Source of the DNA: Muribaculaceae bacterium
Lineage (GTDB): Bacteria; Bacteroidota; Bacteroidia; Bacteroidales; Muribaculaceae
Length of the DNA stretch: 5,257 bases
Reading direction: 5' to 3'
NCBI GenBank assembly: GCA_029051445.1
Contig: JAIDKP010000478.1
Span: 1-5,257, forward strand
The number at the start of each line of letters is the position of its first letter. Position 1 is the first letter of the stretch. A model generated the notes under the pieces. The model made no database searches. It was not told where the DNA came from and saw only the letters and a program-made list of their open reading frames with translations. Below, one piece after another: positions 1 to 5,233 of this stretch. Made by a program: the position numbers and the translations under genes.

Positions 1-408
1 GATCTGGAATGTGAGGTCGAAACGCACCTGGTCGTTGCCTGCGCTTGTCGACCCGTGAGCCACTGCGTCGGCACCGATCTTCTTGGCGTAGTCGATGATG
101 GCGAGTGCCTGGAATATACGCTCGGAGCTGACCGAGATGGGATATGTGCCGTTGCGGAGCACGTTACCCATGATCATGAATTTGATCGAGCGGTCATAGT
201 ACTCGTGGGTGATGTCGAGGGTAGCGTGTTCTATTGCACCGAGAGCCAGAGCGCGCTCCTCGATTTTCTTCAGGTCCTCCTTGGAGAAACCTCCGGTATT
301 GGCAATTGCCGTATACACTTCATAGCCGCAGTCTTCCGAAAGATATTTGACTGCAAACGATGTATCAAGGCCGCCGCTGAAGGCGAGCACTACTTTCCTT
401 TTTTCCAT
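1..408 (-). CDS. argG: Argininosuccinate synthase, N-terminal part (cut by window edge)
   Basis: ArgG catalyses the ATP-dependent joining of citrulline and aspartate to argininosuccinate, the penultimate step of arginine synthesis, in the cytoplasm. The first 136 residues are visible, about a third of a typical protein of roughly 400. The nucleotide-binding PP-loop SGGLDTS lies at residues 11-17, a YPISVSSER stretch at 89-97, and the family signature HGSTSAGNDQVRFD at 118-131. The latter corresponds to HGCTGKGNDQVRFE in classical enzymes; N125 and D126 are kept while the Lys of GKGND is Ala. The NTGGF segment at 37-41 also resembles Bacteroidetes homologues as I remember them. The start at 406-408 puts the PP-loop at the usual distance from the N-terminus and overlaps the preceding acyltransferase gene by 19 nt in another frame, which suggests translational coupling. 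The C-terminus lies outside the window. Confidence 0.97.
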   Translation of the reverse strand, partial: MEKRKVVLAFSGGLDTSFAVKYLSEDCGYEVYTAIANTGGFSKEDLKKIEERALALGAIEHATLDITHEYYDRSIKFMIMGNVLRNGTYPISVSSERIFQALAIIDYAKKIGADAVAHGSTSAGNDQVRFDLTFQI

Positions 409-1109
409 GTGGCGAGGAGTTGTTCGAGTTCTTCAATAAGTTTTCCGTCCGGAACCTGTTGTGATTGGTTTGCCGGTTGCGCTTCGTCGTTGCCGTTGAG
501 GCGGTTGTCCTGATGGAATTTCTCATCGGCAGGGTCATAGAGCAGTCCGACGCAGAGACACTTGTGGCCTCCGTTGCGCTGGAGTATGTCGTAGTTCACG
601 CAGCTTTCGCAACCCTTCCAGAATGCTGCGTCATCGGTGAGCTGGTCAAATGTTACCGGACGGTAACCCAGTTCCGAATTCATTTTCATCACGGCTGCGC
701 CTGTGGTAAGCGAAAATATCTTAGCTTCCGGGAATCTCTCGCGCGAAAGCTGAAATATTCGTCGTTTGATGCGGGTCGCCAGCCCGATTCCTCTGAATTT
801 GTTAGCGACTATGAGACCCGAGTTGGCCACAAACTGCTTGTTGCCCCAGCTCTCGATGTAGCTGAAACCTGCAAACTCACCCTCTTTACCGAGGGCGATG
901 ACAGCTTTCCGCTCATGCATCTTTTGACTGACGTATTCCGGTGATCTTTTCGCGATACCAGTCCCGCGTACTTTCGCCGCACGATTAATCGTGTCAAGAA
1001 TTTCGTCAACGTATTTGATGTGCTCGTCTGAAGCAACAATAACCTCAACATCTTCTGCCCTGATTAGTTGCTCGGGTGATGATGAGGTGATGTCAACTAC
1101 GTCGTTCAT
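390..1109 (-). CDS. GNAT acyltransferase, probable N-acylglutamate (N-succinylglutamate) synthase
   Basis: This 239-residue protein has a GNAT fold: an N-terminal alpha/beta part from about residue 21, strand GEFAGFSYIES at 77-87, and the acyl-CoA loop NKFRGIGLA at 103-111. A second part (116-175) carries FSLTTGAAVMKMNSELGYRP, typical of GNAT C-terminal strands. Cysteines C167, C170, C184 and C186 form a CxxC-x13-CxC arrangement that could bind a metal. The tail from about 195 is polar and Gln/Asn-rich and may be lineage-specific. It sits directly ahead of argG and overlaps it. Bacteroidetes lack a classical ArgA, and from memory the homologue in this position in Bacteroides thetaiotaomicron (BT3761) was linked by mutant fitness data to the missing N-acylglutamate synthase, with succinyl-CoA the likely donor because that phylum uses N-succinylornithine transcarbamylase. 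The family call is firm; the substrate is inferred from position. The start at 1107-1109 follows an in-frame stop and an A/T-rich stretch. Confidence 0.88.
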   Translation of the reverse strand: MNDVVDITSSSPEQLIRAEDVEVIVASDEHIKYVDEILDTINRAAKVRGTGIAKRSPEYVSQKMHERKAVIALGKEGEFAGFSYIESWGNKQFVANSGLIVANKFRGIGLATRIKRRIFQLSRERFPEAKIFSLTTGAAVMKMNSELGYRPVTFDQLTDDAAFWKGCESCVNYDILQRNGGHKCLCVGLLYDPADEKFHQDNRLNGNDEAQPANQSQQVPDGKLIEELEQLLATWKKGK

Positions 1110-1151
1110 TTAATTGGATGAAAAGCTTTTATTAGTGTTGTTTATGAAAAT

Positions 1152-1205
1152 TTACGGTGAATGCACCGGTTTCGCTTCAATGATATCTGTGACACGGAAG
1201 CGCAT
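1152..1205 (-). promoter_or_regulatory. Candidate leader peptide ORF of the arginine operon (17 codons)
   Basis: An upstream ORF MRFRVTDIIEAKPVHSP with a TAA stop lies wholly within the predicted 5' leader of the acyltransferase-argG transcript. It starts about 10 nt downstream of the predicted transcript start. Codons 2 and 4 are Arg (CGC and CGT). Its last codons run through the small hairpin at 1155-1168, and the stop is the first triplet after that hairpin. It is in the same frame as the acyltransferase, but two stops separate them (its own TAA and a TAA immediately before the ATG), so it is not an N-terminal extension. A regulatory role in sensing arginine supply is inference. A 17-codon ORF arises easily by chance, and two Arg codons are a weak signal compared with classical attenuator leaders. 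Confidence 0.25.
1155..1168 (-). promoter_or_regulatory. Small hairpin in the arginine operon leader
   Basis: The minus strand reads CGGTG-CATT-CACCG, a perfect 5-bp stem with a 4-nt loop, followed on the transcript by UAAAUUUUC. It lies 46 nt upstream of the acyltransferase start codon. The shape resembles a weak intrinsic terminator or pause site, or it could be an operator palindrome. The stem is short and the U run is interrupted, so it is not called a terminator. Confidence 0.3.
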
Positions 1206-1213
1206 CCCGATGC
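1202..1213. promoter_or_regulatory. 12-bp palindrome at predicted transcript start of arginine operon
   Basis: GCATC-CC-GATGC is a perfect inverted repeat with 5-bp arms. It lies just downstream of the predicted -7 box and covers or follows the expected transcription start, a normal position for a repressor site. It does not match the E. coli ArgR box (TGAAT-N4-ATTCA). The 2-nt spacer makes an RNA hairpin poor, so a DNA-level operator is the better reading if it works at all. Confidence 0.25.
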
Positions 1214-1222
1214 AATCACCCA

Positions 1223-1257
1223 CAAATATAGTAATAAAAATCCTTTTAGATCACAAA
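1223..1257 (-). promoter_or_regulatory. Bacteroidetes-type promoter for the acyltransferase-argG operon
   Basis: On the minus strand TATATTTG (1223-1230) is a perfect match to the Bacteroides -7 element TAnnTTTG. Upstream, TTTG at 1254-1257 could be the -33 element, but the spacer is 23 nt rather than the usual 19-21 or so, so this half is less sure. The region between them is A/T-rich. Transcription would start near 1216, leaving a leader of about 107 nt before the acyltransferase ATG. No gene reads into this spot without crossing an intergenic stretch of over 90 nt. Confidence 0.5.
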
Positions 1258-1318
1258 ATTGCCACCTGACTGATTCTTTTTCTCGTTTTTTTAAGTTTGC
1301 ATGAATATTCAGGGCTGG

Positions 1319-1474
1319 TTATGGCATTTCGTTTTCGTTATTGCGGGGATTGTTGTTAAGAATGTGGGTACGCTCTTTCTGAAGACCCTTGTTGTCTTTG
1401 GCATGGTCGGCGTTGTTTACTGCGATGCCGGGATAGTCGCGTTCGGCCTGTTCGATTCGTTCTTTCTTGTTCAT
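1319..1474 (-). CDS. Small hydrophilic protein, 51 residues, unknown function
   Basis: I recognise no named family. The reading frame runs from ATG at 1472-1474 to TAA at 1319-1321. It encodes a highly charged, soluble-looking protein: N-terminal MNKKERIEQAERDYPGIAV, a middle with several Asp, His and Lys residues, and a C-terminal LNNNPRNNENEMP rich in Asn. There is no signal peptide, membrane segment or cysteine. Protein-like composition, an Asn/Asp-rich end and placement in an otherwise empty interval between a terminator and the arginine promoter argue that it is real. Very short proteins with a DYPG motif and an LNNNPRN-like ending seem familiar from Bacteroidales genomes, but that is recollection. 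The opposite strand carries a longer hydrophobic frame across the same bases, which I consider its shadow. No clean promoter is visible upstream; expression by read-through of the terminator at 1518-1564 is possible. Confidence 0.55.
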   Translation of the reverse strand: MNKKERIEQAERDYPGIAVNNADHAKDNKGLQKERTHILNNNPRNNENEMP

Positions 1475-1517
1475 AGTATATGCATGTTACAAAGATGTTT
1501 ATATGAAAAACAACAAA

Positions 1518-1564
1518 GTTTCCGGAATAAAGTTGCCGTGGGAGGCTGCTTTTATTCCGGAAAC
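1518..1564 (-). terminator. Intrinsic terminator after the Cbp1-like gene
   Basis: A perfect 14-bp inverted repeat, GTTTCCGGAATAAA (1518-1531) and TTTATTCCGGAAAC (1551-1564), encloses a 19-nt loop. On the minus-strand transcript it is followed by UUUGUUGUUUUUC. It begins 31 nt past the stop codon of the lipoprotein gene at 1596, the expected place for its terminator. The arms are identical read from either side, so the hairpin would also form on a plus-strand transcript, although no plus-strand gene ends here. Confidence 0.78.
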
Positions 1565-1595
1565 CATACCATGAAAATATAGATAAAAATCGTGT

Positions 1596-2471
1596 TTAGT
1601 CGATCTGGACTACCAGATAGTTGCTCTTGTCCCAGAAACGGGCCGTATTGGTGATCCTGAGGACTTTCTGACCGTCGACATCCTCGATTGTATAGGAGTC
1701 GGTGGGCTGATCGGTGACAAGCTTGGCCTTTGTGCTGTGAAGCTCTATGGTTGTAAGTGTGCGCTTGTCGGCACGATGGAAATATGATGTGTCGAAGTCC
1801 TCGGGAAGAACTTTGGTCTTGCGCAAGAAGCCGGTCTTGATTATGTCATACTGTTTAAGCTCCTTTTTGCTTCCGATGGCATAGTAGCACATATTGAGCT
1901 CATCGGCGAGTTTGACGTTGGTCTCTTCGGCCTGATCCTTGGCTTCTGTCACTGCTGTAACTGTAGAGCTTAGTGAGTCTACGCGCTCGCTCAGGTCGGC
2001 GATCTGGATATTGGCTTGCGACAACTTTCCTCTGAGATCGGTGATCGTGTTTTCCTGATCGGTGATCTGGTTTTTGAGAGTCTCTATGGTTTTGCTCAGA
2101 GTCACGTTGTTGGAGTTGGTGGCTTTGAGCTTTTTCTCAAGTTCCTCAAGGCGTTCGCGGCGTTGCTGAAGGGTGGCCTGTATTGCAGCCATATCGGTGC
2201 GTATCTGCTGGCGTTTCGATGGGGAATCCTCCTTCAGTGCGGTCGGGTCGCCGAGTATCTGCTCCATACCCTTGATCGATGCCATGTCCGACGAGATATC
2301 GTTGATCAGCATCAGCAGTGAATCCTGGTTGGCAATAGCCATCTCAAGCGAGTCGCGCACGGTGAAACCTGTTTCTGAAACAGTGCTCTCGCCGGTTTTC
2401 TGGTTGCAGCTCCACAGACATCCCGCAATTGCTGTTGTCAGTGCTGCAAAACTGATCTTACTGATTTTCAT
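1596..2471 (-). CDS. Cbp1-family coiled-coil lipoprotein (putative collagen-binding adhesin type)
   Basis: This 291-residue protein is predicted to be exported and lipid-anchored. An N-terminal signal (MKISKISFAALTTAIAG) is followed by two candidate lipidated cysteines: C18 in a canonical IAGC box, and C22 in LWSC. A long coiled coil spans about residues 88-195, rich in Gln, Glu, Lys, Leu and Ile. The C-terminal domain (195-291) starts CYYAIGSKKELK and ends FWDKSNYLVVQID, matching the pattern I recall for the Bacteroides Cbp1 family, named after a collagen-binding glycoprotein of B. fragilis. Three D-S-L sites (D40, D50, D165) fit the Bacteroidetes O-glycosylation motif D(S/T)(A/I/L/M/T/V). 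An ATG 13 codons upstream is in frame, but the start at 2469-2471 puts the signal peptide at the N-terminus and is preferred. Collagen binding is a family label only; many members probably have a general envelope role. The gene sits 35 nt after rsmI and ends at a strong terminator. Confidence 0.85.
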   Translation of the reverse strand: MKISKISFAALTTAIAGCLWSCNQKTGESTVSETGFTVRDSLEMAIANQDSLLMLINDISSDMASIKGMEQILGDPTALKEDSPSKRQQIRTDMAAIQATLQQRRERLEELEKKLKATNSNNVTLSKTIETLKNQITDQENTITDLRGKLSQANIQIADLSERVDSLSSTVTAVTEAKDQAEETNVKLADELNMCYYAIGSKKELKQYDIIKTGFLRKTKVLPEDFDTSYFHRADKRTLTTIELHSTKAKLVTDQPTDSYTIEDVDGQKVLRITNTARFWDKSNYLVVQID

Positions 2472-2489
2472 AGATAAATAGTATTTCCG

Positions 2490-2497
2490 TAAATATA
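2490..2497 (-). promoter_or_regulatory. Possible -7 element of the Cbp1-like gene
   Basis: The minus strand reads TATATTTA, one base off the Bacteroides -7 consensus TAnnTTTG, 18 nt upstream of the chosen start codon. No TTTG is found at the expected -33 spacing, which would fall in the end of rsmI. The gene may be transcribed from here, from the operon upstream, or from both. If this promoter is used, the 13-codon upstream extension would not be translated, which supports the shorter start. Confidence 0.28.
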
Positions 2498-2506
2498 AGA
2501 TTTGTT

Positions 2507-3247
2507 TCAAGGCTGGCTCTCGTCGCCACGGCGATACTTGTTGGTGTGTACCTTTTTCTCTTTCCGTGACATTGAGTTTGTGCCGCCTGTGACTATAACA
2601 ATTTCCCCGCGTGCTTGGTTCGTCTCAAAATATTCGGTAAGTTCTCCAAGAGTGCCTCTGACTGTAGTGTCATGTAGCTTTGAGATCTCCCGGCTGACAG
2701 ATGCCGGACGCTCTGCTCCGCATACGTCCCTGAGTTCTGCGAGTGTGCGTGCCAGACGCAATGGAGATTCATATATAATGAAAGTACTCTGGCTTTCTGC
2801 AAGTTCTGCAAGTCTTGTACTCCGTCCTTTTTTGGCCGGAAGAAAACCCTCAAACAGAAATCTGTCGCAGGGCAGTCCTGAATTTACGAGGGCGGGAACA
2901 AATGCCGTAGGACCCGGCAGTGTCTCCACTTCAATGCCGGCCACTGCGCATTCCCTCACAAGCATGAATCCGGGGTCGGATATAGCCGGTGTGCCGGCAT
3001 CCGATACAAGTGCTATAGTCTCGCCTCCTTTCAGCCGTTCGGTGATTCGGCCAACAGTCGAGTGCTCGTTAAACTTGTGATGGCTTTGCATGGGGGTGGT
3101 GATGCCAAAATGCTTCATCAGAGTGCCGCTTGTGCGCGTGTCTTCGGCAAGAATCAGATCACTGCTTTTAAGCACCTCGATGGCGCGTGGCGTCATGTCG
3201 GCCAGATTGCCGACAGGGGTTGGCACGACAAACAGTTTACCGGGCAT
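2507..3247 (-). CDS. rsmI: 16S rRNA (cytidine1402-2'-O)-methyltransferase RsmI
   Basis: RsmI uses S-adenosylmethionine to methylate the 2'-O of C1402 in 16S rRNA, in the decoding centre of the small subunit. The 246-residue protein has the tetrapyrrole-methylase fold with the family motifs in order: VVPTPVGNLADMTPRA (7-22), AEDTRTSGTLMKHF (34-47), ALVSDAGTPAISDPG (79-93), TLPGPTAFVPAL (109-120), FEGFLPAKKGRS (132-143), YESPLR (159-164) and REISKLHDTTVRGTL (186-200). The length is normal for the phylum and shorter than the 286 residues in E. coli, which has a longer C-terminal extension. The C-terminus is basic and polar (SRKEKKVHTNKYRRGD). The start at 3245-3247 is chosen because it begins directly at MPGKLFVVPTPVGN; a 23-codon upstream extension would run through the end of the preceding gene. 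One nucleotide separates it from that gene's stop (TAATATG), indicating coupled translation. Confidence 0.96.
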   Translation of the reverse strand: MPGKLFVVPTPVGNLADMTPRAIEVLKSSDLILAEDTRTSGTLMKHFGITTPMQSHHKFNEHSTVGRITERLKGGETIALVSDAGTPAISDPGFMLVRECAVAGIEVETLPGPTAFVPALVNSGLPCDRFLFEGFLPAKKGRSTRLAELAESQSTFIIYESPLRLARTLAELRDVCGAERPASVSREISKLHDTTVRGTLGELTEYFETNQARGEIVIVTGGTNSMSRKEKKVHTNKYRRGDESQP

Positions 3248-3248
3248 A

Positions 3249-3983
3249 TTATCGCGATTGGTTATAATAGGGAGCGATGATCTCAAGGAAATAGCATACC
3301 TCCTCGCTTTCGACATCCATTCCCTGTTCGTCAGTCAGGTAATGCATGGCGGCGTCAAGTGTAGGCAGAGTGGCGATGACCGACATGATTGCCTTCATGG
3401 CAGTGTCGCTGCCGCCGAACAGCTCTCGTCGGAATCTGAACCGATCGTTCAGCGTCAGCAGTTTGAGCATTTTTGCTCCGGCCTCATCGCTTGCTTTGAT
3501 TTCAGGAGCGGCCTTCTTTTCGGTCACTTCTGCCTCTGAGGCTTCAGTGTCGGTTTCGGCATATTCAGCCTGAGCCTCGTCTATTTTGGTCTCCAGGCTG
3601 GCGGCAGTACTTTCTTCTTCTTTGGGGATAAGTATCTCGTTTTCCGTTGTTTCCTGCATTTCGGGCTCTGGTTCGGCAACTGCAGTCGGGGCGGGAGGCG
3701 GGACTATGCCCGGTTCCGCAGGTTTGTCGGCACATGTTGCTACGGCCGGCTGAGGGATCGGTTGGGGAGTCGGAGGAACCGGCACCGGTATCTCCGCAGC
3801 CTTGATTTCATGCTCCGGAATTGTATCGGTGTCACACAGCAGATGTGCGAGATCGCGTCCCTTGTCGGCGATGAGATTGCGTATGTGTGGAGCTATCGAC
3901 TCTTCGCTGCGGTCACGCAGAAGCAGGAGCAGACCCTCGATTTCGTAGGTCAGGGATATAAGTTTGTCGATGTCTGTATTCAT
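3249..3983 (-). CDS. Uncharacterised Bacteroidales protein with Pro/Glu-rich linker and C-terminal LNDRFRFRRELF domain
   Basis: Function unknown. The 244-residue protein has three parts. Residues 1-50 form a probable helical domain (MNTDIDKLISLTYEIEGLLLLLRD at the start). Residues 58-165 are a low-complexity linker, first Pro-rich (PVPVPPTPQPIPQP), then strongly acidic with many Glu, Ala and Thr. Residues 171-240 form a compact C-terminal domain with the conserved-looking motif LTLNDRFRFRRELFGG (176-191), then helices ending in VCYFLEIIAPYY. There is no signal peptide or membrane segment, so it is probably cytoplasmic. I recall the LNDRFRFRRELFG motif at the C-terminus of hypothetical proteins in many Bacteroides and Prevotella genomes, but know of no assigned role. 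It lies between dacB (8 nt upstream) and rsmI (1 nt downstream) and is likely co-transcribed with both. The architecture suggests two interaction modules joined by a flexible tether; that is inference. Confidence 0.85.
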   Translation of the reverse strand: MNTDIDKLISLTYEIEGLLLLLRDRSEESIAPHIRNLIADKGRDLAHLLCDTDTIPEHEIKAAEIPVPVPPTPQPIPQPAVATCADKPAEPGIVPPPAPTAVAEPEPEMQETTENEILIPKEEESTAASLETKIDEAQAEYAETDTEASEAEVTEKKAAPEIKASDEAGAKMLKLLTLNDRFRFRRELFGGSDTAMKAIMSVIATLPTLDAAMHYLTDEQGMDVESEEVCYFLEIIAPYYNQSR

Positions 3984-3991
3984 TGTTCTTA

Positions 3992-5233
3992 TCAGGGTAA
4001 TGTGTTCAATAAGTAACGCTCTATTGATTTGCGTAGCTGAGTGCGGTTGCAGAAGAAATTATTTACCATGACCACCACTGTATGGCTCGGGAGGCCGTTG
4101 GGGCCGAGAAGATATCCGGCATAGCAGTGTACACCCCCCATGCTGCCGCTTTTCACCGCCAGCCGTCCGGCCAGCCGGGTGCCTGTAAGCAGACGCTTCA
4201 CAGTCCCCTCCTTGCCGGCTTTAGGAAAAAGAGAGGCATAGACCTCGCCGGCATCGCTCTTGGCCATATATCGGAGCACGCCGGAAATCTGACGTGCGGA
4301 AATGGCATTTCCGCGTGCGAGACCGCTTCCGTCAAGTATGCGTGTGTGTTCCAGACTCACTCCACGCGATTTCCACAGTGCTTTTTCTCTTGCGATCGCG
4401 CTGTCAGGCGGTTCGTTGGGGGCAATGGCTCTGAGACATCCTTCTGCGAGAAGATTGACGCTTTTCTCCATCATTACGTCCATGATCTTTTCAAGTCGAT
4501 CCGACCGGTGGCGATAGATAAGCACCGTGTCGTTTGCGACCGGCTGATCAATGGCTGCCGTAGTGTCCTGCTCGACAAAAGGACTCTCCTCGTCGTGGTA
4601 TTCGCTTTTGATCTCTATTCCTTTACGGCTGCATGCGGCAATGAGTTCGTCTGAAAAAAAATCTCCGGGACTGGGTATAATGAAATCACTCTCAAAATAA
4701 TTGTCCATCCAGTTCACAGGAAACAATCCGGCACCGTAACTTTCGGTGATGTCCTCTACTTCCCATCCGGGCACCACGCCGCCTCCTTCGGGGAGTACTT
4801 CGCCGGCGATTCTGACTTCACCTGCGATATGGCTGATCCCCATTGCCGCAAGCTCATCGGCCACAATACTTGGCAGCGATGCCGAGCTGTCGAAATCGCG
4901 ACCGCCCATCGACGGGTCACCTGATCCCGCAATTACGATATCGGCTTTACCCTCGTTAGGGGCAGTTCCGATAAGCATGAAATCGGTAGTAAACCGAAAA
5001 TCCGTGCCTAAAACATGAAGAGCGGTTGCGGCTGTCACGCTTTTCAGTATGCTTGCAGGGGTCATGGCGATAGCGCTGTTGTGGTCGGCAATAGCCTTTC
5101 CGGTGGCGAGATCTTCGATATAGATGCCTACACTTGCGGCATCACGTCCCGGAAAAGAGATTGGTCCCGATCCATGCGCAACGAGTGCAGAAGCGGCTGC
5201 AAGAACTGAATATGCCAGAAAACGTCTGATCAT
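3992..5233 (-). CDS. dacB: D-alanyl-D-alanine carboxypeptidase/endopeptidase, PBP4 type (peptidase S13)
   Basis: This penicillin-binding protein removes terminal D-Ala from peptidoglycan stem peptides and can cut D-Ala-meso-DAP cross-links, acting in the periplasm. Of its 413 residues, 1-21 look like a Sec signal peptide (MIRRFLAYSVLAAASALVAHG) with a plausible cleavage after A-H-G. All three active-site motifs are present: S61-I-L-K64 (nucleophile serine and general base), S258-V-N260, and K361-S-G363 in place of the more common K-T-G. Other family stretches are GSGDPSMGG (103-111), YGAGLFPVNW (166-175) and ILDGSGLARGN (299-309). The protein is shorter than the 477-residue E. coli enzyme, and the SxxK-to-SxN distance is 197 residues against about 244 there, so the domains inserted between these motifs are reduced. 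It appears to be the first visible gene of a three-gene cluster ending with rsmI. Only 24 nt lie upstream in the window, so its promoter cannot be assessed. Confidence 0.95.
   Translation of the reverse strand: MIRRFLAYSVLAAASALVAHGSGPISFPGRDAASVGIYIEDLATGKAIADHNSAIAMTPASILKSVTAATALHVLGTDFRFTTDFMLIGTAPNEGKADIVIAGSGDPSMGGRDFDSSASLPSIVADELAAMGISHIAGEVRIAGEVLPEGGGVVPGWEVEDITESYGAGLFPVNWMDNYFESDFIIPSPGDFFSDELIAACSRKGIEIKSEYHDEESPFVEQDTTAAIDQPVANDTVLIYRHRSDRLEKIMDVMMEKSVNLLAEGCLRAIAPNEPPDSAIAREKALWKSRGVSLEHTRILDGSGLARGNAISARQISGVLRYMAKSDAGEVYASLFPKAGKEGTVKRLLTGTRLAGRLAVKSGSMGGVHCYAGYLLGPNGLPSHTVVVMVNNFFCNRTQLRKSIERYLLNTLP

Noticed and set aside
1302..1311. TGAATATTCA palindrome as an ArgR box
   Set aside because: The E. 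coli-type ARG box needs 4 nt between TGAAT and ATTCA; here there are none. It also lies upstream of the predicted promoter, just past the small protein's stop codon.
1490..1517. TTTG (1514-1517) and CATCTTTG (1490-1497) as a promoter for the small protein
   Set aside because: The -7 half lacks the TA and the spacer is only 16 nt, short of the usual 19-21; the TTTG is also the U-rich tail of the terminator.
1301..1582. Plus-strand 93-residue hydrophobic frame antisense to the small protein gene
   Set aside because: It reads like a membrane protein only because it is the complement of a charged, Asn- and Lys-rich gene. It also runs straight through the terminator hairpin, and its C-terminal third has no protein character.
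2482..2495. TATTT-CCGT-AAATA inverted repeat between rsmI and the lipoprotein gene as an rsmI terminator
   Set aside because: The stem is only five A/T pairs with no following U run. It overlaps the -7-like element, so it is more likely promoter composition than a terminator.
3090..3539. Plus-strand frame spanning the rsmI/unknown-gene junction
   Set aside because: It crosses two real minus-strand genes and has no coherent domain; a shadow frame.
4082..4654. Plus-strand 190-residue frame opposite dacB
   Set aside because: It is antisense to a gene with all active-site motifs intact and shows no recognisable domain or start context.
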